NCBI GenBank assembly: GCA_943735955.1
Contig: OX030958.1
Location: 2,735,531 to 2,799,530 of the forward strand
DNA from: Piscicola geometra
Lineage: Eukaryota > Annelida > Clitellata > Hirudinida > Piscicolidae
Length of the DNA stretch: 64,000 nt
Direction: 5' to 3'
Shown here: in pieces, positions 50,972 through 62,900 of the stretch
How the letters are laid out: every line of letters begins with the position of its first letter
How positions within the stretch are numbered: the stretch's first letter is position 1
The notes under the pieces: generated by a model
Databases searched by the model: none
Told to the model about the DNA's origin: nothing
Seen by the model: the letters and a program-made list of their open reading frames with translations, nothing else
Program-made: the position numbers and the translations under genes

Positions 50972-53900
50972 GTAACGAATTTAATTTTCACTTTTTTTTA
51001 AATTTTATTTTTTAAAGTGATTTTAGAGATAACAAACATTTAATAGAATTGAATAACGCTCATGATATTATTTAGTCTCAAACGCTCAACTTTGAAGGCA
51101 ATTCCGTGAAGGTTTTTCATAGTAAAGCATGTTGTAACGAGTTGAGATGTGAACATTTTGATTGTTGCATTGAACGAGATTCAATTGCCAGAGGATTCAG
51201 AATCAATAATAATCTGATTGCAATACGAAAAAAAATTGAATAATTAAAAATAATTTGTTTTTTTTTTGAGGTCCAACTTGTGAATTCGTTGAAAAAATAC
51301 CGAAGTGAAGAAAAAATCAAAATGCTCAGTAAAAAAACTAAAGAAATAAGGTTCGTTTTAATCAAGTTAATTTTTAGTTTACTTTTTTATTCTTTATTAA
51401 ATAATAAAATGAATTTATTTGAACAAATAAATTTTATTCAATTTTTTATATATTATTAAATTATTTAGAATATTTTCAAATAAACTTATCAAATTATTTT
51501 TGATTTTTACTAATTTGAAAACTCCATTCATGTGCATAGTAAACATATTATTCCTTCAAGATTCTCTTTTATTATTGAATTTTCGTGATAATATCACTCT
51601 TTTCAAACGATGTCGATCGATAGAGATTCCTTCAGTGGAAGTGAGGAGGCAAGGAGTGAGCGGGAAGTGGATAAAGCAGTGGTAGCCTTCCTGCCTGATA
51701 TAATGGGTTACCACATTCCTATAAATTATTCCATTTCAAATAATTAGTTCTTTGTTGTGAAAACTTAATTAAAATATTAAATGGTAGGCCCACTTACAAT
51801 ACGATGAAACCAACGACGAATATTTGTAAGTTGTCGTGATCCAGAACGAGTTACGTGGCGCAAACAATATCAATGTTTGCATTTAAAGTTTTGAATTTCA
51901 TGATCATATCAAACTAGCACTTAAAATCCTATTGATTTGCAAAAAAAATCTGTGATAATATTCAGTTTTAGATTTTGCGTACATCTTGGTTAAATGGCTT
52001 AGAGATGCGAAAAATATATTGTCTGTATGCTACTCATAGCATTCCATCTATCTCTTTCGAAACTTCTCCGATGTTTTTATAGCGCGTGTTTAATAATGAA
52101 ACTGAACTCATCTTTTTTTCAGTTTTATTGCAGTTATGAAAAATGATGTGCAACTTAATTATTCTTTTTCAGAATCCAAGAACAAACAGATGAAAAAAAT
52201 CGTGGACAAAATTGTTGAAGATGGCCTAGAAAAGTAAATAAAACAAACTAAATTGAAAATCAATTTTTGTGTTTTATTAATATATTTTATAATAGAAAAA
52301 GAAAGTTTAAAAGTTAAAATAGCGTTTAATACTGTTATCACTGCTTTCAAAGTGTATCTTTAATCAGTTCCATGTTACAACACTTAAGATATGTAAACGG
52401 ATGTAAATATAAGTAGACAGAAGATGCGCTTGGTAAAACTTATTTTGGAAAGTGTTTCATAGGTTCGAGACACATCGATTAAGCAATGTGGAAGGTTGCT
52501 GGCCTGCTTCAAGCCTGCGAGACTTTCATTTTTTTAAATGTCGTTTTGGAACTGTGGGTTCGAAAATAAAAAGCTGTTTTGTTAGGATTTGTTAGGTAAG
52601 TTTCGTTGAGAGTTCTTTTTAAAGTTTCACTTTTTATTGAATTTTCTTTTATTTCAAACTAATTTATATTTTGTTTTTTAAATCAAATTTTTTTTATGGA
52701 AGAGTATTATATAATATCTTTATGTGAGATAACATGCATGTATCAATCTTACCAAGACATTAATCAATTGTTGGAACGCTTTTCACTTCACTGACGCTCG
52801 TTTCTGAAGGCTTTTGGAACGAGTTTTTAATTGAAAGATCTATTAATCAAAAAGATATGTCTTGCTTTCTGTGATTCTATTTTTAAAATTGCGGCTAATT
52901 GAATATGTCTTTGGGAAAAACATTAAAAACAATATTTAAGTTGAAAAACTCTGAATAAAAATAGTTTAAAACTATTTTTAGAGATAATTTAACATTTTAA
53001 TATTTTAAATCCTATTCAATATTAATTTAATTTAATATTCTTGCTCCAAAAATTCAAGTCCTTTTGTGCCTTATACTATTCAGCATTCAATTAGCTGAAA
53101 TTAATTACTCTAAAAGGCGGAAAATTAATTTAAATTATTTTCGAACTTAGCTTCATGCACAATCATCTGCTTAGCAAAACCTAAATAAATTTGCTCAATT
53201 AATTTTTCAATATTAAATCAAGTAAATTATTCAAAGAAAAACCAAGATTTTAGAGAAGTTGGATGAAGACATGAAGTCTATTGGAAAAGTCAGCATTAAA
53301 CTTGTACTCTCAATTGAATCATTTTTGTTTCAACAATAAATAACCCATACAATCAGTTTACTTTCTAGCATTCAGACTAATCTTTCAAAAACTCCAAAAC
53401 AACCCTGCATCTGCCATCCCACCAAAACCATCATTTTCACCACCCCCTCCGCACAGGAGCTAGAGTGTGAGATGGAGCGTGGGAGCGATAAGGTGTTGCG
53501 GCAGCTGAAGAGGAGCCACAACCTTTCCCGGAAGATCATCCATCAACTCGCTCCAAATGTCGGCCTTTTGTGACTTTTAAATGAACTTTAGGTCTCATTT
53601 ATCCTACCGGTGTAGTCTTTTTCAATTTTAGAAAAGTTGAAATTATTTTAGTTTTAAAATTGGTTTGGTTTTTCTTGTGCTTTTAAAACTTTTTATATGT
53701 TTTTTCAATAACTTTTACTGTTCAAAAATATATTTTTATTATTTAAAATTCTAAAATAGTTTTACAATTCTTTTTTTCTTCAAAAATGTTATAATCAAAG
53801 AGAAGTTTTACAGTCATTTCTATGTTTTAAATTATTCAAATGAAGGCTTCAGGATTGCCTTGATAGTCGTCCTCCTAATTTAGAGGATCATCTTGCTTTT

Positions 53901-56900
53901 AATGCCTTTCAAATATGCAAACGTTTTGTCATTTCTTTTAAAAATTGATTTTTCAATTGCTTTTTAAAAACATACAAAACCATAAGACTTGTAAAGCCAT
54001 CATTCATTATTCTCAACCCACTTCTTTGAGGAAAATACTAAACAAAAAAATGTATTTTTTATTCATAATCTTATAATTAAAGCCACGTGTGTACGTAAAG
54101 TAAATTCCGAGCAGATAAATAAATTATAAAAACCATTCTTTTAGTTATGAATTCAACCTGAGAAGCTTCTTTCCATTCAATTTAGCAATTCAATCACGGC
54201 AGCTTTCCTGCGTGGCTTCGTTCGAGAAGGTGTGGGATGATGTGGAGGGGGAGGAGAGCAGAAGGGAGAGGCTGCTCGGAGAGTATGAGCGACTTATGCA
54301 AGAAGTCGAGAAAAAAAGAGTCGAGAAGGTGCTCTGAACTTTACAAATTTATTTGCTTTTGTAATTTTTATGATTTTCTACTAGGGTTATTAGGTTATTC
54401 ATGCAGCGTTTTGTTTCCCCACTAATTGATTTGTTCATGATTTAATTTTTTTTTTCGTAAAATATAATTTAAGTTAAAAAAGTGTTTTCTAACAAATATT
54501 GAATAATGTTGTTGCACTTTTCAACTTGACAAGCACTCGCTTTCAGGCTTAAATGCATTGCAATTGCTGAACGGCATTAAAAACCTCTCGCAGGGAAGCT
54601 TATCAGTAAATAGTAACAATAAAATTAATAATAATAATTTATTTGGATAATAATAATGATTATTTATTTGGATAATAATAATGATTATTAATAAAACTGA
54701 TCAGCGTGTGCCCAGCATCCTTCTCATTTCGAGGATTTCTGCTCTTTTACCGTTATATGGCCATCTCGAAATAAGTACTTGCATCAATTGATCTCTATCT
54801 TATCTTTCGCTTCTTTGTGTCTCTCAACCACGCATATACAGCTTCACACTTGCTGCACACGAACGCCGGTGTATCTACCTCTCAATTCATTTTGATTCAA
54901 TCATCTATCGAGCCGTTTCTTGTATGCATGTATCAGTCATAAATACAAGTATCTTCAAAAAAATCTATAATTTTTTTTCAAAATACATTTTCACATTTTT
55001 TCTTTTTAAAATTGGAAAACATTTTTTATAAAAAATAAAATATGGAATAACACCCGATTCCTAATAAGGTGCGGAAGTTGTTTGATGCGGCATCGGATGA
55101 TCTCTTGAGGACAGCGATGGCCAAGGAGGAGGTGGAGCGCATAATCAACAAAGAAATCCTGGTCATTTATTTTTAGATTTTAAAACTTTTCATAATACAT
55201 TCATGACGTATCTGCCAAATTGTATTCATGCATTTTATATCATCAAACGATGGAATCTTTGTGAAAATTTATTTTAATTTTCGTGTTCTAATTGAATCTC
55301 AAATATTGATAAAACCTCATGGAATTTAAGCAAAGCTGCTTTTTTTACGTCTTTTGCAATAATGAGTCAAAATACTGGCACTCCTTAGGCGGTGGACAAA
55401 ATTGTGTTATCGAACAAGAGGTTGTACGCCGACGTTGGAATGAACATTCGAGTGAATGAAACGGCTCTGAGGGAGGAACTGTGGCAGGAGTGGTGTGACA
55501 CCGTGGAGAAGTGGAAGGAGGAGAAGAGGAAGGCGGTTGTGGAAGCATTTGTGTTAGTGGAGGGAAGATGATAAATGCAAGTGTTGTTTTCATATGGGGG
55601 TCACTGCTCATGTTTGCGTGTTTATAGAAAGCTGGTAGTTAAAAAACACAAATGGAGTTTAAATATATTTTAATAATCTCATAAACAAACTTGATCAGAA
55701 TGGAGCTGCGAGATGTCAACAAGAAGGCCTCCCAAACAGCTGAGCTGCTTCTCAAACAAACAGTGAAGCAGCAAGGCGACATCAACAAAATGAGAATGAA
55801 TTTCCTAACGCAACTAGGGTTGGTTCGTTCAGTATCAATTACTTTTTGCTAAATGGATTAGGATGCTGTTTAATTCCCAATGCCACATTGATTTTCCATG
55901 TAATTTATCTTTTGTCGAATTGACTATAAATCTGCTATAGTTTTCACACTGCCTCATATCAAGAAGTTTTATTGATTTTTATTGAATAACGATCAAAATT
56001 GAAAATGGAGACTATAAACAATCGAATATTCAAGGTTATTTATTTCAAAGAATCTAAGTATTTAAAAAATTCGTTTAAAAATTCTCTAAAGTAGATATTG
56101 CTTCAAAAGATATTGTACTATCAATTTTTAATGAAAAAAGAAGACGTTTTGCCATAGTTGCTGGAGGATTTTTGTTACTAGCATGAATGCCACGCCTCAG
56201 AAAGGCAATTGGTGTCTGCACGATGAGCGCCTCTGAAGCAGCTGATAGTTGAATATAATAAATTTTGAGAAAGATAAAACTGAAAATATCATTTATTCAT
56301 TTCAAGAATGAGAAAAAAACAAAAAAGGCAATAAAAAAACATAAAAAACATTGTTTTTGTGAAAATAAAACTAGAATGTTCTTATTCAGGGACGTGAGAT
56401 TAAAGGACTTTTCGATGGAATCCTTCAAGGACATCGAAGACTCGCTAGTAACTCTGACTACCGAAATAGGTTTTTTCTCTTCAAACATCTTGTCAAAAAG
56501 AATAAATAAAACCAACATTTTTGTTTTATAGTTGAAAAAATATTTTTAAGGGTTTTATTTATTTTTTTAAGATGTACAAAATGTGTTATTTATGATGTTC
56601 ATAATTTAAAACTATGAAAAAATACTATTAAAAATTAACGATTTTTATGCATATTAAAAAATGTGAAAAGAAATTTCTAATGTACAAAATTATTAATAAA
56701 ATTGAATTTTAATTTTTTTTCTTAACCAATAAATAAGCAGCCAATTTCTCTATCTGGAAGAATGTAGTAATTTGAAAGAAAATAAGCATTTTTATAGATT
56801 TATGAGTATAAAAACATGCATTGAGGCTGATTCAAAACTCGCTGCACACCTCACAGACCGTGTGTACGAGCAGAATCACGTTCGCATTAGACAGTCGTTC

Positions 56901-59900
56901 GAAGAGAGCCACAAGAAATGCTTGCTCAACTTCACTAATATCAAGGTTCAATCAGGGAGTTTATGCGTAGTTGGGAGATTAATTAAACAGATGTCTTTTA
57001 TTTTTCAGTGTTGAATCTGGTTTTTGAGGGTGTTCCCGCTATAAACAGTTTAAATCCTTCTAACTTCCTAATCTTTTTTCTTATTTATTCATTAAATCCA
57101 TTACGTATAAACTAATAAAAGTTCTCTTTTTTTCGCTTTCAAAAAAAAAGTAAATTCTCGAAGACACTTCTATTCGCCTCCAGAGCGGCTTGATGATCGC
57201 CAAGATTTGCAACGAGGAGGAGGCGAACGAAGGCTTCGTGGCAGAGTGCCATCCACTCCTGCTGCAGCAGAGGAGTGCCTTCAAGACGCTGGTCGAGGAG
57301 ATTGATGTGCGTTTGTTTGTTTGTTTGTTTGCTTGTTGTAAGCTGGAAATGCTATGTATGCATATCGAGTCTAAAGATTAATGATTCGGAAAAGTTTTTC
57401 GTTTTGAGTGTAAAAGGGTTTTTTAAAGTTGAAAGTTTTTTTAAAGCTTTTTATAGTCATTTTTGTTGTATATAATGTTTTTTTGTATTTTTAATTTATA
57501 AGAAAATCAAATTAAATATTTTGAAAGCAGATTTTTATTGATTCAATTAATTCCTTTCTTTTTTACAATTTAATTAATTTATTATTATTATTTTTTATTT
57601 GTTACAATTTAATCAATGTTTTTTTTTATTAATTCGATTAACTGCTTTCTTAGTTTAATTATTTCAAAATCCTATTTTATAATTTATTTGAACAAAATAA
57701 AATATCTTTTCATATTAAAAAACGCTTGAAGGATTTCATGCTTCTCTGCACACTTCTTTGCAATTTTAATCAATTTTTTCCAAAATTTTTTTGTAGTTAA
57801 GTTTCCAAATTCCATCTCAAAAGTTGTATAACCCAGTTCTCTACGCAATCATCTCTTTCCAAATAATTATTCAGCTTTTATTAGCTCGCTATGCGCTGGC
57901 ACGAACGTCGGACTTTAATTTCCTCGCCTTCATAAAACAGAGAAAGGCAAATAGAGCCACCAAAGAGACGGTTCGGAGGGTGGGTGTGCTGGTGGGATGG
58001 GTGCGAGAGGCTTTGGCTGTGTGGTTCCGAGCAAAGATGAAGCTCATGCAGCTTGGTGTGGAGACTTTAGACCGATTGGATGACGCAAAGAATAATCGAA
58101 TTAAATCTAACAAGGTAGGAGGCACTAACGTGATAAATATCCTCTTGTTAAAATGTTAAAAATAATATTTTTGTGGATATAATAATATTTTAATCCTGCT
58201 GTTTTATTAACTTGCATTGAATCTTTATGAAGTTTTAAACTTTTATTTAATTAAAAAGATTGAAGGAAAATTGTGGTTTTTGGGTTTTAAAACTTCACAC
58301 TTTAATTTAGAAATGCAAACCACTGATCCAATTTTGTAAATAACATCAAAGAAAGCTGTTTTTTCATATGAAAAAAAATTCTAAAATGTAAAAAAAAACA
58401 GAAAATAATTTTTTTATTGAATTAACGCTTGTTTGTGAAGGCAGAAGAGAGTAAACTGGTGGCTCTGACAGACGAGCTGCGGCAAGTGAGTGCAGACAGA
58501 CTGCCAGAAACAATGGCGCGCATCAAGGAGTGGCTTGCAAACGAAGAAGCCAGGTTCGATTTTTTTTTGGTTTACATATATTTAAAAATAGAATCAAAAT
58601 TATTATTTTCGAAATTCATTTTTTCTTAGAAAATTCGTAAACGTAAAAAATAATTCATGGAATTTTACAACTCATTTAATTTGTGTTTATGGGACTTGTT
58701 TGTATGCTGGTCGGTAATTGAGGATTTAGTTGCGACAATTTTTTGTCAAGTAGCAAAAAAAATTGACAAACTTTTCTTAATGTAATTTTATTCATCAAAA
58801 ACAATTTTTTTTATTTAAAAAAATGGGTATTTTCCCTAATTTAAGACGAAATTTTATTTTCTGTAAATGCTTTTTGGTGTATGAGCAGCTGATTACATAC
58901 ATTTTTTGGAATCGTTTTTGAATCAACCTCCTAGAGGCGCAACACTGCAAACGGATCTTTTGGTTCTTTTAATAATTATTATTTCAAACACCAAACTTTT
59001 TTAAGAAACTAAAAGCTCATAATTTCATTTCAAGGAGCGATTAAACAGATTTTCTTGGTCTTCCTGTCATCAGTCTTTTTAAAATTCGGCTTTTTAAATA
59101 TCAAAAAATAGAAAAAAACTTACTTTTATTCATTTAAAAATACAAATAATTATTTTACAGAAAGTTAAATTAGTTGAATAAATGCAAAAATGTGAAAAAT
59201 TATTGTGCACCTAAAACCATAAACTACCTTCTGCTGGTCAGTGCTCAGAGAAAGGAGCTGTCTACCAAATAATATTTATTTTGAGCTTTTTTCATAAATT
59301 CGAGCATGACAGAAAACAAAATAATGCTTTAAAACATTCGAGTTTATCTTTCATTTGATTTATTAGCATATTTAATTTTTTTTCTCATTGTATTCTTTGT
59401 TAGTTCAACCACTGAAGGACTTTTGACCTCTATAGACTATAGTGGCTGATGGTAAAATATTTATTTAACTATTTTTTTATTATTCTGTTCGATTTGTCTT
59501 TGTTCCCAAAGAACACTTTGATAACTTATTGCAAGAAGTAACATGAGATAAAAACAAATTTTGTACAATCTTTTGTTGAATACTAAGTGAATTCCAACAG
59601 TAATTGGTTCAAAGTCATCAAAAACGACTTAGTTGTACACAACAACGTGACATTTTCGATGCAATTTTCTAAACTTTTCAATTTCTGTAAAAATAAAACT
59701 ATTTCGTATTTTTGTTTCAAGATACGATAAAGTCTTTGATGAAATCGACTCGAAGATTCCAGAATACGAAGAAATAATATCCTCAGAGGTGGGCCGATTT
59801 ATGGACGAAATAGCGAAGCACTTTAGAGTTGAAAGGACAAAGGTTAGGAATTATCTGATACAAATTCACTCGCTTTGCTTTTTTAAAAACAAATAGGATT

Positions 59901-62900
59901 TTAAAAATATTTTTTAAATTTATAAATTCAATGTTTTAAACAATGTATGAAAATATTTTATGAATTTGTTCCGATTCATTTAAAATGCGACCCGTTAAGA
60001 ATGAGACTACGCAATAAAAACTGTATAATAAAACATCTCTTTTTTTGAAGAACCTAACTCTGGTTCTAACTGTTTTCCAAAATATGATGAGCAATTTTCG
60101 AATTGGGAAAAAAATTAAGAATCCCTAGATATTTGATTGTAAAGATTCCAGAATTTATAGCGTTCTCCAACGGGTTGCATTCTCAAATGGGGCGAAATAC
60201 ATATATAATAACAAAATAAATTATGTTTGATCAGAAACTTGAAAATTCAGAAAATGGAATAATAAATTATAAGAAGAAAGAAAAAGATGTAGAAGATAAG
60301 AGCGAAGGCAAATGCTATCACGTATTATACGAGTCACAAGACGGTTATGAATACAGACTAGATATGAATGCAGATGAAACTTTAAAATCCATAAAAGCAA
60401 GTACCTCCAAAGATGATGAAGATGATGAGGGCCATGGTGAAGATAGTGGTGCTAGTGATGATGATGCTGGAGTCAATAACGACATTTCAAAGAAAAAGCA
60501 TGCAACACACAGGGACTTTAGTGACACAAACAACAACAACAACGACGAATCAAGTAAAGTTTGCTCATTTTCTCATCCGAAAATAAATAAATGAAGTATA
60601 ACAAACTAAAAATAAAATCTTAATTTGGAGATTTTCTTTTATTCCAAACAGATTCTCAAGACACGAATGAAGTTGTGTCTCAAAGCGACGTTGAAACATC
60701 AAGCATGAAAAGCAATTCCCCCACGAGTGAGCTGCAAAACAACACGCCAAGCTCCAAGAATGCAAACAGCTCCCTTCGAACAAAACCCTTGCCTGAAGAC
60801 ACCTGCCTTGCCACTCCCGCCTCGTTCACTCTTCTTGCAGCCTACTTGACTGACTACAGGTCCTTTGTCGACATCCCGGTTGAGGCCTTTGAGCGAGCCT
60901 ACATTAGGTTGAGAGGATTCTCATCACTTTAATAAAAATTAAATTCTGTCTTAATTAATTGTATAAATATTTTCTTGTGGGATTACTAACTGTTAGGTTA
61001 TTTAACATTTAATAAATATTTTTCCTTTATACAAAAATTAACTTGTAAGAGTTTAAAATTTGTGAAAGCTTTATATTTGCTTCTACGGCACTTTCAGTCA
61101 TTATCCTCCCCTGCATTCTGCAGATTCATCTCGCACGCTTTGCAAGATGTGCAGCAGTATTGTGAAAACGCCATCAAGGACTCGAGCCAGAAAATTAAAA
61201 TAAAGGTTTTAGAGTTTACCAATATTTCACTATATGTTTTTACATTTTTAAATGCTCAATTTTTTTTATAATCTTATTACAATTGATTTATAATTGTAAA
61301 AAATATTTTTTCTGTTTTAAAACTGGAATATTCAAAACATATTGTCTGAATTAGAAAAACGGCGAAAAAATTATTTTAAATATTTCAACGATTTACCAAA
61401 AATAACAATAACGTTCTTGAGATGTCTCATACTTTACAATTTCATTTGTTTTTGTAAACGTACAAAGTGTAAAAAAGTTTTTTCTCTTTGTTTTTTTGTA
61501 TAAATCATGTATCAATTTCAACTGTGAGTGTAGGCACATGCGCCGAGAGCACGAAAACTGGTGCTAACAACGTTAATAAATAACACTAGTAACAATGGAA
61601 AGACAGCATTAAGCTTGAAACAAAGCCAGTGTTTCTTAAAGAAGCCTCAAACCTCCCAACACCACAGTTGCGCGACAATGCAGGCGAGAGAGCCCTTGTG
61701 CGCATGAACAACAAGACCAAATGGCCGAATATAAAGGAGCGAGTGCATGACGTCAGAATGGGTAAGTGACGTCACAAGGCGTCTTCGCTTTTATTATTAA
61801 TTTGCTTTTCTGCTCACAACTATTGGCCTATTTTATTGAAGATCTTTACGCGTGCTTGGTTTTGCCGCCAAAAAAGCAACGGCGGATAGGTTATTTCTCC
61901 ATAATTCTTGCATAGCAGACGTTTCCAACAATGACGCTAGCATTGGATTCTTCATAACGACATCATATCCTATCTTTATGAAGCCCTTTTTCGCTTCGAA
62001 CATTCTTATTTTCTTTTCGAATACAAATGATTTCACCGTGTCGCTTTTAAACTCTTTTTCGAAAACTACACGGAAGTTATTTAAGAAGTCATTCAGCTCT
62101 TTTGTGCACTGCAAATTGCACACTTAATTTGAAGATATACTCGCCATGAATATTCAGCATTTAATAGGCGAAAGTGTTCTAATTCGGGCAGTTACTTACT
62201 GTGAGGGCCATTATATTCAAAGCTTTTCTTGTTACTGAAGTCATAAAAGTTTAATAGCGACACGAGAAACGAATAAAGAAGTTTAAACGATGGCGTATGC
62301 TTTGTGTTTGCCTTTTATTACTTTATTCACGAATAATATTTCAAAATTCTTTTTTAATGATCCTTTTATTGCAGCAGAGAACTTCCATTACTCGTAGCTA
62401 TTGTTGCTTCATCTAACATTGAATAACTTTGTCTCGTTAAAATCTAATACTTCACAATTCCTCTTTTATTTATTTATATTTTTTGCAAAGACTTGGAATG
62501 CAGTTTTAAAAATTTCAAATCGAAATTTTTCATTCCTATTCCAAAAGCGGCATAATATATTTCATTATACTATCCCCACTCCAATCATTTTCTATAAACG
62601 ACTATTATTTTCTTGATTCTAAGTTAAAATCTTTTCATTTACTGTCCAGCCATTCATCACCGCTGCCTCTTCACTGCGCCATCAATCTGCCATTATGGAG
62701 CCTTTCCAATCGCCTCCTCGTCTTCCTCGTCCTCCTCCTCACCCGTCTTCAAGGCGCCTAAGCATATTACTCAAATTACCACATCAACAATGCCATTCGG
62801 TTTTTATAATTATTATGCATTTTATTCTAGTTAAAAATGGTTTAAAAGTCAAATTCATATCATTGGTTCTACCATCTATCCAATGCAATTACCTTGTATG

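Noticed and set aside
52495..52593. Extension of CCDC180 exon 5 to the strong donor at 52594
   Set aside because: The extended frame reads TAG immediately before the donor, so it cannot be a coding exon in this phase.
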